Positions 8,114-19,169 are shown, counted from the first letter of the stretch. The stretch: DNA of 64,000 nucleotides from Pseudomonas sp. PDM14 (GCF_014851905.1 NZ_JACVAQ010000002.1:1240001-1304000), one strand, 5' to 3'. The notes: generated by a model from the letters alone, not told the origin. Numbers and translations are program-made.

Positions 8114-8824
8114 ATGAGTGTGTGCAACGCCCCGATCCTGATCACCGGCGCCGGCCAGCGCATCGGCCTGCACTGCGCCGAACGCCTGCTCGACGACGGT
8201 CATCGGCTGATCGTCAGCTACCGTAGCGAACGCCCCGGCGTGCAGCTGCTGCGCGAGCGTGGCGCACTGACGCTGCAGGCGGACTTCTCCAGCGAAGCCG
8301 GTATCCAGGCGTTCATCGATAGCCTGAAGGGCCACACCGACAGCCTGCGCGCAATCGTCCACAACGCCTCGGACTGGCTCAGCGAAACGCCGGGCAACGA
8401 AGCTGCGGTGTTCCAGCAAATGGTCAGCGTGCACATGCTCGCGCCCTACCTGATCAACCTGCAGTGCGCCGAGCTGCTGCAGCGCTCGAACAACGCCGAC
8501 ATCGTGCACATCAGCGACGACGTGGTACGCAGCGGCAGCGGCAAGCGCCCGGCCTACTGCGCCAGCAAGGCCGGCCTCGACAGCCTCACCCAGTCCTTCG
8601 CCGCGCGCTTCGCCCCGACCATCAAGGTCAACGGCATCGCCCCGGCCCTGATCCTGTTCAACGAGGGCGACGATGCGGCCTACCGCAGCAGACGCCTTGC
8701 GGAATCGCCCCTCGGCATCGAGCCCGGCGCCGATGTCATCTACCAGAGCCTGCGCTACCTGCTGGACAACCCCTACGTCACCGGCACGACGCTCGCCGTC
8801 AATGGCGGCCGCCACCTCAACTGA
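8114..8824 (+). CDS. folM: Dihydromonapterin reductase FolM
   Basis: Short-chain dehydrogenase of 236 residues that reduces dihydromonapterin (and dihydrofolate weakly) with NADPH to tetrahydromonapterin, the cofactor of phenylalanine hydroxylase in Pseudomonas. The N-terminal glycine motif ITGAGQRIG, the mid-protein HNASDWLSE and the catalytic YCASKAG are visible; the FolM-type ending VTGTTLAVNGGRHL is present. Start ATG 8114 places the Rossmann strand normally; the frame extends upstream to 8015, but that extension is not SDR-like. First gene of the folM-folE-folX run, with 23 bases to folE. Confidence 0.9.
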   Translation: MSVCNAPILITGAGQRIGLHCAERLLDDGHRLIVSYRSERPGVQLLRERGALTLQADFSSEAGIQAFIDSLKGHTDSLRAIVHNASDWLSETPGNEAAVFQQMVSVHMLAPYLINLQCAELLQRSNNADIVHISDDVVRSGSGKRPAYCASKAGLDSLTQSFAARFAPTIKVNGIAPALILFNEGDDAAYRSRRLAESPLGIEPGADVIYQSLRYLLDNPYVTGTTLAVNGGRHLN

Positions 8825-8847
8825 GGCGTGCCGCGAGGACCTAGCCC

Positions 8848-9408
8848 ATGAACCCGCACCTGCCCCACCACTATCGCGCGATTCTCGTCGGCCTCGGCGA
8901 GAACCCCGAACGCGAGGGCCTGCTCGACACCCCCAAACGCGCCGCGAAGGCCATGCAGTACCTGTGTCACGGTTACCAGCAGTCGCTGGACGAGATCGTC
9001 AACGGCGCGCTGTTCGCCTCGACCAACGACGAGATGGTGATCGTCAAGGACATCGAGCTGTATTCGTTGTGCGAACACCACCTGCTGCCCTTCATCGGCA
9101 AGGCGCATGTCGCCTACATGCCCACCGGCCGCGTGCTGGGCCTGTCAAAGGTGGCGCGCATCGTCGACATGTACGCGCGGCGCCTGCAGATCCAGGAGAA
9201 CCTCACGCGGCAGATCGCCGAGGCCATCCAGAGCGTCACCCAGGCCGCCGGCGTGGCCGTGGTGATCGAGGCGCAGCACATGTGCATGATGATGCGCGGG
9301 GTGGAAAAGCAGAACTCGTCGATGAACACCTCGGTTATGCTGGGCGCCTTCCGCGCGTCCAACACCACCCGCCAGGAATTTCTGCAACTGATCGGACGGA
9401 GCAAGTAA
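8848..9408 (+). CDS. folE: GTP cyclohydrolase I FolE
   Basis: Converts GTP to 7,8-dihydroneopterin triphosphate, the entry step to pterins. 186 residues, typical for bacterial homodecameric enzymes. Zinc ligands are visible in [10 protein letters not shown] and in [10 protein letters not shown]; the GLSKVARIV and [10 protein letters not shown] segments are also characteristic. It lies between folM and folX, which indicates that this copy feeds monapterin synthesis rather than (or in addition to) folate. Its stop abuts the folX start. Confidence 0.96.
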   Translation: MNPHLPHHYRAILVGLGENPEREGLLDTPKRAAKAMQYLCHGYQQSLDEIVNGALFASTNDEMVIVKDIELYSLCEHHLLPFIGKAHVAYMPTGRVLGLSKVARIVDMYARRLQIQENLTRQIAEAIQSVTQAAGVAVVIEAQHMCMMMRGVEKQNSSMNTSVMLGAFRASNTTRQEFLQLIGRSK

Positions 9409-9780
9409 ATGCCACGACTGGACCCCGGCATGGCGCGTATCCGGGTCAAGGACCTGCGCCTGCGCACCTTCATCGGCATCAAGGAGGAGGAAATCCTCAA
9501 CAAGCAGGATGTGTTGATCAACCTCACCATCCTCTACCCCGCCGACGAAGCCGTGCGCGACAACGACATCGAACACGCCCTCAACTACCGCACCATCACC
9601 AAGGCGGTGATCCGCCACGTCGAGGAAAACCGTTTCGCCCTGCTCGAGCGCCTGACCCAGGAAATTCTCGACCTGGTGATGAGCAACCCGGACGTGCGCT
9701 ACGCCGAGGTCGAGGTCGACAAACTGCACGCCCTGCGCTTCGCCGAGTCGGTGTCAATCACCCTCGCCGCCCAGCGCTAG
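9409..9780 (+). CDS. folX: Dihydroneopterin triphosphate 2'-epimerase FolX
   Basis: 123-residue protein of the FolB/FolX T-fold family. FolX epimerises dihydroneopterin triphosphate to the monapterin form. Seen: [18 protein letters not shown] at the N-terminus, NYRTITKAV, and the [16 protein letters not shown] end. The context (folM and folE directly upstream, translationally coupled with TAAATG) supports FolX rather than FolB. Confidence 0.92.
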   Translation: MPRLDPGMARIRVKDLRLRTFIGIKEEEILNKQDVLINLTILYPADEAVRDNDIEHALNYRTITKAVIRHVEENRFALLERLTQEILDLVMSNPDVRYAEVEVDKLHALRFAESVSITLAAQR

Positions 9781-9880
9781 GCACACGCTTTCTACTGCCC
9801 TGCTGCGCCCTGCGCAGGGCATTGCTGCCGACCGGCAGCACTTCTATCATTCGCCCCCTTGCGCAAACTGGGAGTCAGCC

Positions 9881-10174
9881 ATGACCGAGCAACAACGCCT
9901 CGAACTGGAAGCCGCGGCTTTCCGCCATCTGGTTCAGCACCTGCGTTCTCGCCCCGATGTACAGAACATCGACCTGATGAACCTCTCCGGTTTCTGCCGC
10001 AACTGCCTGTCCAAGTGGTACAAGGCCGCCGCCGATGAGCAGGGCGTGGACATCGACATGGAGCAGGCCCGCGAGGTTGTCTACGGCATGCCGTACGCCG
10101 AGTGGAAAGCCCAGCACCAGAAAGAAGCCAGCACCGAGCAGCTGGCCGCATTCACCAAAGGACAGCAACCATGA
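9881..10174 (+). CDS. DUF1244 family protein
   Basis: 97-residue small cytoplasmic protein of the DUF1244 family. The core FCRNCLSKWYKAAA with a CxxC pair and the later YGMPYAEWKAQHQ match the family. Function unknown; the CxxC pair could bind a metal or be redox active (inference). GGGAGTCAGCC precedes the start. Its stop overlaps the HopJ start (ATGA), so the two are translationally coupled. Confidence 0.88.
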   Translation: MTEQQRLELEAAAFRHLVQHLRSRPDVQNIDLMNLSGFCRNCLSKWYKAAADEQGVDIDMEQAREVVYGMPYAEWKAQHQKEASTEQLAAFTKGQQP

Positions 10175-10509
10175 GCCAGCTGCAAGACTTCCGCGCCCGC
10201 CTGCACAGCGAGCAGTTCCTCTTCGCCGAAACGCTGGCGTTCATCGCCGAGCACTACGACTACCAGCAGAGCGCCTTTCGCAACGGCCACGTCGACAACG
10301 CCGCCGGGCAGAACGAAGGCTCGTGCAAGACCCTCGGCCTGGCCCTGCTCGAAGGCCTGAGCCTGGAAGAAACCCTGCGCGCCTTTGGCGAGCACTACCG
10401 CGCCGTGCTGGCCAGCCCCGACGGCAGCGACCACGGCAACATCCGCGCCCTGCAGGACACCGGCCTGCCGGGGGTGACGTTCGAGCGGCAGGCGTTGAGC
10501 CGCAAGTAA
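10171..10509 (+). CDS. HopJ-type family protein
   Basis: 112-residue protein of the family named after HopJ of P. syringae. Seen: LFAETLAFIAEHYDYQQSAFRNG, EGSCKTLGLALLEGLS and GNIRALQDTGL, all family hallmarks. Although annotated as a type III effector family, it is widespread in non-pathogens with no secretion genes nearby, as here, so an intracellular housekeeping role is more likely. Starts inside the stop of the DUF1244 gene (4-base overlap) and is followed by a terminator. Confidence 0.88.
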   Translation: MSQLQDFRARLHSEQFLFAETLAFIAEHYDYQQSAFRNGHVDNAAGQNEGSCKTLGLALLEGLSLEETLRAFGEHYRAVLASPDGSDHGNIRALQDTGLPGVTFERQALSRK

Positions 10510-10532
10510 GCCGCTAGCGATTCACCGCGCAG

Positions 10533-10562
10533 AAAAAAGCCCCGCCGTAGCGGGGCTTTTTC
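10533..10562 (+). terminator. Terminator of the DUF1244-hopJ unit
   Basis: AAAAAGCCCCGC pairs with GCGGGGCTTTTT around CGTA, 23 bases after the HopJ stop. The A run on the other flank would let it also work for the convergent trxB. Confidence 0.88.
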
Positions 10563-10623
10563 ATTCAGGGGCGGTGGTGGGCCTGCGCGGGATGTCCACA
10601 TACGCCGCGGTTTCAGCACGGCC

Positions 10624-13777
<3,154 letters not shown>

Positions 13778-13810
13778 GGTCGGCGCATTTTCCACCTCCG
13801 GGAGACGTCG

Positions 13811-14560
13811 ATGCCCACCCCCGCCCTCTCTGGCCCGCAGTATCTGGGCGAAGGCCTGAAGCTGGTCCTGAGCCCTGGCCTGCGCCTGTTCGTGCTGCTG
13901 CCGCTGACGGTCAACCTGCTGCTGTTCATCGGCCTGATCGTGCTCGCCATGCAGCAGTTCGGCGGCTGGGTCGACACCTTCATGCCCAACCTGCCGGACT
14001 GGCTGAGCTTCGTGCAGTACATCATCTGGCCGCTGTTCGTGCTGGTGGTGCTGCTGATCATGTTCTTCAGCTTCACCATGCTCGCCAACATCATCGCCGC
14101 GCCGTTCAACGGCTTCCTCGCCGAGAAGGTCGAGGTGGTAGCCCGCGGGCGAGACGACTTCCCGCCCTTCAGCTGGGCCGAGCTGATGGCCATGGTGCCG
14201 CGCACCATCGGCCGCGAGCTGCGCAAGCTGGCGTACTTCCTGCCACGCGCCATCCCGCTGCTGATCCTCACCTTCATCCCGGTGCTGAACCTGGTGGCCG
14301 CACCGCTGTGGATCCTCTTCGGCGTGTGGATGATGGCCGTGCAATACATCGACTACCCGTGCGACAACAACAAGGTCTCCTGGGACGACATGCTCGCCTG
14401 GCTACGCGAGAAACGCTGGCAGAGCCTGGGCTTCGGCGGCGCGGTGTACCTGGCGCTGCTGATTCCCTTCGTCAACATCCTGGTCATGCCCGCCGCCGTC
14501 GCCGGGGCCACGCTGTTCTGGGTGCGCGAACGCCAGCCGGGCGCCGTCACAAAGGCGTAA
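13811..14560 (+). CDS. cysZ: Sulfate transporter CysZ
   Basis: 249-residue inner-membrane protein for sulfate uptake toward cysteine synthesis. N-terminal [25 protein letters not shown], hydrophobic pairs near 28-50 and 66-95, the [16 protein letters not shown] segment, and the region near 210-245 match CysZ. Start ATG 13811 follows GGGAGACGTCG. It may be co-transcribed with the preceding cyclase (33-base gap). Confidence 0.92.
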   Translation: MPTPALSGPQYLGEGLKLVLSPGLRLFVLLPLTVNLLLFIGLIVLAMQQFGGWVDTFMPNLPDWLSFVQYIIWPLFVLVVLLIMFFSFTMLANIIAAPFNGFLAEKVEVVARGRDDFPPFSWAELMAMVPRTIGRELRKLAYFLPRAIPLLILTFIPVLNLVAAPLWILFGVWMMAVQYIDYPCDNNKVSWDDMLAWLREKRWQSLGFGGAVYLALLIPFVNILVMPAAVAGATLFWVRERQPGAVTKA

Positions 14561-14580
14561 CGCCGCCGTCACGTCTCCTA

Positions 14581-14608
14581 CATGGCGCCGGTCGACACTG
14601 GCGCCATG
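14581..14608 (+). promoter_or_regulatory. Palindrome over the glycosyltransferase start
   Basis: CATGGCGCC (14581-14589) and GGCGCCATG (14600-14608) are perfect 9-bp inverted repeats with a 10-base spacer. Each arm contains an in-frame ATG, so the folded RNA would bury the start codon. It may be a translational control hairpin or a DNA operator. Confidence 0.4.
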
Positions 14609-15790
14609 AATGTCACAAGCCTGCACATCGCCTTGATCAGCGAAACCTTCCCGCCGGAAATCAACGGCGTCGCCAACACGCTCGGCCGCCTTAGCCAGGG
14701 CCTGATCCAGCGCGGCCATCGCCTGCAGCTGATTCGCCCGCGCCAGTTGGCGGACGAGCAGCAGGCCAGCGACGAGCACCTGCTGCTGACCCGTGGCTGG
14801 CCGCTGCCCGGCTACCCCGGCCTGCAGTGGGGCCAGTCGTCGCTGCACAAGCTGCTACGACGTTGGCAACGTCAGCGCCCGGACGTGCTCTACATCGCCA
14901 CCGAAGGCCCGCTGGGGCTGTCAGCCTTGCGTGCGGCGCGGCGCCTGGGCATCCCGGTGGTCAGCGGTTTTCACACCAATTTCCAGCAGTACACCGGGCA
15001 CTACGGCCTGGGCCTGCTGACCCGTGCGCTGACCCGCTACCTGCGCTGGTTCCACAACCGCACGCGGATGACCCTGGTACCCAGCCCGAGCCAGCGCCTG
15101 GAGCTGCAGCGCCGCGGTTTCGAGCGCCTGATGCTGCTGGCCCGTGGCGTCGACGGCCAGCTGTTCCATCCCAGCCACCGCTCGCCTGAACTGCGCGCCA
15201 GCTGGGGCCTGGGCCAGGACGATATCGCCGTGCTGCATGTCGGCCGTCTGGCCGCGGAGAAGAACCTGGCGCTGCTGGTACGCAGCTTCCGCGAACTGCA
15301 GCAACGCTTCCCGCAACAACGCCTGAAGCTGGTGCTGGTCGGTGACGGCCCGCTGCGCGCACAGCTGCAAGAGGAACTGCCGCAGGCGATCTTCTGCGGC
15401 GTGCAACGCGGTACCGCACTGGCCGAGCATTACGCCAGCGGCGACCTGTTCCTCTTTCCCAGCCTTTCGGAAACCTTCGGCAACGTGGTGCTCGAGGCCC
15501 AGGCCGCCGGGCTGGCGGTAGTGGCTTACGACCAGGCCGCCGCCGCGCAACATATTCACCACGGACACAACGGCGCGCTGGCCATGCCGGGCGACGAGCA
15601 GGGCTTCATCGACGCCGCCTGCTGGCTGCTGGAAGACCGCGAGAGCCTGCGCAGCGTGCGCCTGAATGCCCGCCAGCACGCCGGCAAACAGGGCTGGGAT
15701 GCCATCGTCGCGCAGTTCGAGCACCTGCTGCAGGATGCCAGCAGCGCACATATCACGGACGAAAAAAAGCCCCGGTGTGCCGGGGCTTGA
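14606..15790 (+). CDS. Family 4 glycosyltransferase
   Basis: 394-residue GT-B fold enzyme transferring a sugar from a nucleotide donor. The N-terminal HIALISETFPPEINGVANT motif is typical of the GT4 group that includes SqdX and MgtA-type lipid glycosyltransferases and mannosyltransferases. The donor-binding domain shows VLHVGRLAAEKNL, VGDGPL and SLSETFGNVVLEAQAAGL. The acceptor is unknown; a membrane lipid is plausible. ATG 14606 or in-frame ATG 14582 are possible; neither has a clear ribosome site, and both lie in a palindrome. The last eight codons run through a terminator hairpin for the opposite strand. In P. aeruginosa the phospholipase plcHR genes lie nearby, from memory; they are absent here. 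Confidence 0.87.
   Translation: MNVTSLHIALISETFPPEINGVANTLGRLSQGLIQRGHRLQLIRPRQLADEQQASDEHLLLTRGWPLPGYPGLQWGQSSLHKLLRRWQRQRPDVLYIATEGPLGLSALRAARRLGIPVVSGFHTNFQQYTGHYGLGLLTRALTRYLRWFHNRTRMTLVPSPSQRLELQRRGFERLMLLARGVDGQLFHPSHRSPELRASWGLGQDDIAVLHVGRLAAEKNLALLVRSFRELQQRFPQQRLKLVLVGDGPLRAQLQEELPQAIFCGVQRGTALAEHYASGDLFLFPSLSETFGNVVLEAQAAGLAVVAYDQAAAAQHIHHGHNGALAMPGDEQGFIDAACWLLEDRESLRSVRLNARQHAGKQGWDAIVAQFEHLLQDASSAHITDEKKPRCAGA
15762..15788 (-). terminator. Minus-strand terminator inside the glycosyltransferase 3' end
   Basis: AAGCCCCGG / CCGGGGCTT form a 9-bp stem with a TGTG loop, with seven A's on the plus-strand left flank, meaning a T run when read leftward. It is therefore oriented for the leftward OYE gene ending at 15915, yet overlaps the coding end and stop of the glycosyltransferase. 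Confidence 0.75.
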
Positions 15791-15842
15791 AGCGTGATGC
15801 GGCGCCTGGCGCCGCACCCGATGCCAAGGTGATCCTGTGGTT

Positions 15843-15905
15843 CCCACGCTCCAGCGTGGGCTCCTGACCTTGAGCGCTCCCACGCAGAGTGTGGGAGCGC
15901 TCAAG
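15843..15905. repeat. REP-like palindrome pair
   Basis: Two adjacent palindromes: CCCACGCT / AGCGTGGG (15843-15860) and a perfect 15-bp inverted repeat, arms 15869-15883 and 15891-15905 with a 7-base loop, containing GCTCCCAC / GTGGGAGC. The GTGGGAGCG core is shared with the element at 23394-23414. Placed between convergent gene ends, as expected for Pseudomonas REP elements. Confidence 0.75.
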
Positions 15906-15914
15906 CGGGCAGGA

Positions 15915-17024
15915 TTAGACCAGCTGTTTCAGTGCTTCGCGGCTGAACGGCAGGATGTCCTGCTCGCGGCCTTCGCGAACCTTCTGCGCCCAGTCCGGGT
16001 CGACCAGCAGCGCACGGCCCACGGCCACCAGGTCGAACTCCTGCTTGTTCAGGCGCTCCAGCAGATTTTCCAGGCTGGCCGGCTCGGCAACCTTGTCGGT
16101 GTTGACCATGAACTGCAGGAATTCGCCGTCCAGGCCGACGCTGCCCACGGTGATGGTCGGTTTGCCGGTCAGCTGGCGGGTCCAGCCGGCCAGGTTGAGA
16201 TCGGAACCTTCGAATTCCGGCTCCCAGAAGCGACGGGTCGAGCAGTGGAAGATGTCCACGCCGGCGTCGGCCAGCGGCTTGAGGAAGGCACCCAGGGCTT
16301 CCGGCGTCTGCACCAGGCGCGCGGTGTAGTCCTGCTGCTTCCACTGCGAGAAACGGAAGATGATCGGGAAGTCCGGGCCGACCGCGGCGCGCACGGCCTT
16401 AATCAGCTCGATGGCGAAACGCGAACGCTGGGCCAGGTCGCCGCCGTACTCGTCGGTGCGCTGGTTGCTGCCTTCCCAGAAGAACTGGTCGACCAGGTAG
16501 CCGTGGGCGCCGTGGATTTCCACCCCGTCCATGCCGATGGCCTGGGCGTCACGGGCAGCCTGGGCGAAGGCCGCGATGACTTCGTCGATATCGGCCTTGG
16601 TCATGCCGTGCACGACCACGTTGCCTTCCTTGATCTTCTCGCTCGGGCCGTAGCCCGGCACGCTGGCGTCCGGCTCGGTGCCGAGCTTGCGCACGTTGCC
16701 CACGTGCCACAGTTGCGGAACGATCTTGCCGCCTTCGGCGTGCACCGCGTCGACCACCTCTTTCCAGCCGGCCAGGGCGTCTTCACCGTAGAAGCGCGGC
16801 ACGTGCGGGTAGCCGTTGGAAGCCTTGTGGCCAACGGTGGTGCCTTCGGTGACGATCAGGCCGACACCCGCGGCAGCGCGGCGACGGTAGTACTCGACGA
16901 CCTTGGCATTGGGCACGCCGCCCGGGGAGAAGGAACGGGTCATCGGCGCCATTACCACACGGGTCGGCAGCTCCAGGTTGCCCAGCTGGAAGGGTTGAAA
17001 CAGGGCTTTTGCAGGGGCGTTCAT
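15915..17024 (-). CDS. NADH:flavin oxidoreductase, old yellow enzyme family
   Basis: 369-residue FMN TIM-barrel enzyme that reduces activated alkenes and electrophiles such as N-ethylmaleimide or nitro compounds. FMN-binding VVMAPMTRS with threonine as in classical OYE, VTEGTTVGHKA, VPQLWHVG, EIHGAHGYLVDQFF, and AVGRALLVDPDW are visible. Start 17024 follows GGAG. A putative operator lies 22 bases upstream of the start and again before the adjacent tetR gene, indicating regulation by that TetR protein, an arrangement like nemR-nemA. Xenobiotic reductase or NemA-like is the best description; the physiological substrate is unknown. Confidence 0.92.
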   Translation of the reverse strand: MNAPAKALFQPFQLGNLELPTRVVMAPMTRSFSPGGVPNAKVVEYYRRRAAAGVGLIVTEGTTVGHKASNGYPHVPRFYGEDALAGWKEVVDAVHAEGGKIVPQLWHVGNVRKLGTEPDASVPGYGPSEKIKEGNVVVHGMTKADIDEVIAAFAQAARDAQAIGMDGVEIHGAHGYLVDQFFWEGSNQRTDEYGGDLAQRSRFAIELIKAVRAAVGPDFPIIFRFSQWKQQDYTARLVQTPEALGAFLKPLADAGVDIFHCSTRRFWEPEFEGSDLNLAGWTRQLTGKPTITVGSVGLDGEFLQFMVNTDKVAEPASLENLLERLNKQEFDLVAVGRALLVDPDWAQKVREGREQDILPFSREALKQLV

Positions 17025-17046
17025 GGGGACTCCAAATGCCGGGCAG

Positions 17047-17062
17047 ATGACCGGTCGTCTCG
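17047..17062. promoter_or_regulatory. Putative TetR operator 1 (OYE promoter)
   Basis: The 16-mer ATGACCGGTCGTCTCG contains the palindrome GACCGGTC and is repeated exactly at 17685-17700. It lies just upstream of the OYE start and downstream of the tetR stop. The NemR box of E. coli, from memory, also has GACC/GGTC arms. Confidence 0.75.
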
Positions 17063-17079
17063 TTTACGGGCAATAAAAA

Positions 17080-17673
17080 TCAGGGCTGCAGAAGCAGTTC
17101 CAGACGGGTGTTGAAGGCGTGCAGCGGAGCCGAACCGGCGCCAACCTTGAGGCGGGCCAGCACGCCCTGCCAGGCGCTGTTGATGAAGGTGGCGAGGTTG
17201 TCGCAATCCTCGTCGGCCGCCAGTTCGCCAGCCTCTTGAGCCAGCTCCAGGCACCCGCGCAGGATGTCCACCGAGGCCTGCTGGATAGCATCGACCTGGG
17301 CGCCGATGGCCGGCAGCAGGTCGGCCATCTCGAAACTCAGGCTGCCGATGAAGCAGTGGTACTCGGCCTTGTCCTGGCGGGCGAAATGGCCCTGCAGGTC
17401 CTGGTAATAGGCGAGGATGCGCGCACGCGGGCTCAGCGCCGGATTGGCCAGAGCCTCGGCATAGCGCTGCAGGCGCGGACGGTAGACGAACTCGAGGGCG
17501 TGCAAGGCGAAGTCTTCCTTGCTGGCGAAGTAGTGATAGAACGAGCCTTTGGGAATGCCCGCAGCCTGGACGATCTCCTGCACCCCGGTACCGTGGTAGC
17601 CGCGGCGGGTCATCACCGCCGAGCCCTTGGCCAGGATCAGGTCGCGCTTGTCGAGTCGGATGCTGTTGTTCAT
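17080..17673 (-). CDS. TetR-family repressor, NemR-like
   Basis: 197-residue regulator. The N-terminal helix-turn-helix is TGVQEIVQAAGIPKGSFYHYFASKEDF, typical TetR; the C-terminal ligand domain contains the cysteines EYHCFIGS, RGCLE and EDCDN, possible electrophile sensors by analogy with NemR. It ends 55 bases before the OYE gene and both genes carry the same upstream 16-mer, so it probably represses itself and the oxidoreductase until reactive electrophiles appear (inference). Likely the first gene of a tetR-OYE unit. Confidence 0.9.
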   Translation of the reverse strand: MNNSIRLDKRDLILAKGSAVMTRRGYHGTGVQEIVQAAGIPKGSFYHYFASKEDFALHALEFVYRPRLQRYAEALANPALSPRARILAYYQDLQGHFARQDKAEYHCFIGSLSFEMADLLPAIGAQVDAIQQASVDILRGCLELAQEAGELAADEDCDNLATFINSAWQGVLARLKVGAGSAPLHAFNTRLELLLQP

Positions 17674-17684
17674 GCCGCCAGCAT

Positions 17685-17700
17685 ATGACCGGTCGTCTCG
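17685..17700. promoter_or_regulatory. Putative TetR operator 2 (tetR promoter)
   Basis: Exact second copy of ATGACCGGTCGTCTCG, 12 bases upstream of the tetR start. Two identical 16-mers in the two promoter regions are unlikely by chance. Confidence 0.75.
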
Positions 17701-17757
17701 CCCCGCCCAGCACTATTGATAGGGGTGATTGAGGGGCATAGCAGGGTGAGGGACTGC

Positions 17758-18495
17758 CTACAGCCAGGTGACCTGCTGCTCCAGCGGAAAACGCAGCCGC
17801 GGGTTGTACACGTCCTTATCCCCCTGATGCCCGACCGCCAGCAGCATGATCGGGATCGCCGCGCGCGGCAGGTCGAGCACGCGGCGCAGGCGCACCTCGT
17901 CGAAGCCCTCCATCGGGCATGTGGCGAAGCCGTGGCTCTGGAACGCCAGCATCAGGTTCTGCGCCGCCAGGGCGGTCGACTTCACCGCCCAGATACGCAT
18001 GTCGGCCCTGCTGTTTGGCTTACGCATCAACGGCTTGCGCAGCGCCACGATGCGCAGCAGCTGGCGCTTGAAGAAGCCCAGCAATCCCAATGGCCCCTGG
18101 TTGTACTGGAACGGCGCAGTCCTGGCGTAGAAGTCGCGAACGCGCGCCGGCACCTCGGGCTCCGGCCAGAAGGTGATGATGTCGCGGCAGGCCTGCCGCC
18201 AGGTATCGGGACGCGCCAGCACGGCAATGATCAGCGGTGCCTTCGCCGCGTTCTGGCTCATGCATACCGGATGCAGACGCGCGAGCAGCTCGGCGTCGCG
18301 GATCACCTGAAAGCTCCAGGGCTGCAGGTTGCAGGAGTTGGGCGCGAGGGTCGCCAGTTCCAGGCAGTCGCGAATGACCGCCTCGGGCACCGGCTCGGCG
18401 GTGAAACGTCGCACCGCGCGGCGGCTTTCGATCAGCGCGCGCAGGGCAGCGGGTGAGACATGGGCGGCGGTATCGTCAGGAGAGAAGCTGTTCAT
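17758..18495 (-). CDS. Nitroreductase family protein
   Basis: 245-residue FMN-dependent nitroreductase-fold protein, expected to reduce nitro compounds, quinones or similar with NAD(P)H. The N-terminal FMN phosphate-binding SRRAVRRFTAEPV, the LAPNSCNLQPWSF segment and the C-terminal CPMEGFDEVRLRRVLDL with ILLAVGHQGDKD-type ending are recognisable. Start 18495 follows GAGGAC. It lies upstream of the tetR/OYE pair on the same strand, and fits a detoxification cluster. Substrate unknown. Confidence 0.88.
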   Translation of the reverse strand: MNSFSPDDTAAHVSPAALRALIESRRAVRRFTAEPVPEAVIRDCLELATLAPNSCNLQPWSFQVIRDAELLARLHPVCMSQNAAKAPLIIAVLARPDTWRQACRDIITFWPEPEVPARVRDFYARTAPFQYNQGPLGLLGFFKRQLLRIVALRKPLMRKPNSRADMRIWAVKSTALAAQNLMLAFQSHGFATCPMEGFDEVRLRRVLDLPRAAIPIMLLAVGHQGDKDVYNPRLRFPLEQQVTWL

Positions 18496-18618
18496 CGCGG
18501 GTGTCCTCGGCAGATCACCCGATTAAGCCGCCGATGACCACAGGCAACAAGCACCCGGTGCCGAACAGCCCAGGCATTGGCGCAAATGCCCGCCTATCCG
18601 AGCCATGCGCCGAACCGA

Positions 18619-19101
18619 TCAGCCGAGGGCTTTCTCGATGGCCTGGATCACTGCGGGATCATCCGGGGCGGTGCGCGGCGAGAAACGCGCCAGCACGCGG
18701 CCATCGCGGCCAACCAGGAACTTCTCGAAGTTCCAGGTGATGTCGCCGGGAAACTCCGCACCCTCGCCCGCCAGCAGGCGGTACAGCGGATGACGCCCAG
18801 GACCGTTGACCTCGAGCTTGCTGCCCAGGGGGAAGCTCACGTCATAGTTGAGGCTGCAGAACGCGCGGATTTCTTCCTCGCTGCCCGGCTCCTGACCGGC
18901 GAACTGGTTGCACGGCAGGCCGAGCACGGTGAAGCCGCGTTCGCGGTACTGCTGGTAGAGGTTTTCCAGGGCCGCGTACTGCGGAGTCAACCCGCACTTG
19001 GAGGCCACATTGACCACCAGCACCAGTTGGCCCTTGTACGGCGCCAATGGCAGATCCTGGCCATCCAGCGCACGCAGGTTCAGGTCGTGAAAGGCACTCA
19101 T
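18619..19101 (-). CDS. Glutathione/thioredoxin peroxidase (GPx family)
   Basis: 160-residue peroxidase that reduces hydroperoxides. The catalytic cysteine is in NVASKCGLTPQY, with the glutamine in GLPCNQFAGQEPG and the tryptophan in TWNFEKFLV. The second cysteine in LPCNQ is the usual resolving residue of thioredoxin-dependent bacterial members. Start 19101 follows AAGGAGTTAGCC; the longer frame to 19128 includes the ribosome site. Monocistronic, with a terminator-like palindrome upstream that separates it from slyD. Confidence 0.93.
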   Translation of the reverse strand: MSAFHDLNLRALDGQDLPLAPYKGQLVLVVNVASKCGLTPQYAALENLYQQYRERGFTVLGLPCNQFAGQEPGSEEEIRAFCSLNYDVSFPLGSKLEVNGPGRHPLYRLLAGEGAEFPGDITWNFEKFLVGRDGRVLARFSPRTAPDDPAVIQAIEKALG

Positions 19102-19145
19102 GGCTAACTCCTTGTGAACGCAACACAAAATCCGCGCAGAGGAAA

Positions 19146-19169
19146 AAAAGGCGCCCGCGGGCGCCTTTT
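19146..19169. terminator. Bidirectional terminator between slyD and the peroxidase
   Basis: A perfect 24-base palindrome, arms AAAAGGCGCCCG and CGGGCGCCTTTT, with A and T flanks in both readings. On the leftward strand it lies 107 bases after slyD. Confidence 0.75.

Noticed and set aside
10171..10509. Reading the HopJ-family protein as a secreted type III effector
   Set aside because: No hrp box, chaperone or secretion gene nearby, and the gene is coupled to a housekeeping-like DUF1244 gene.
14561..14605. A Pho box before the glycosyltransferase (CGTCAC repeats)
   Set aside because: The two CGTCAC copies are not at the 11-base direct-repeat spacing of a PhoB site and one lies in the cysZ coding end.
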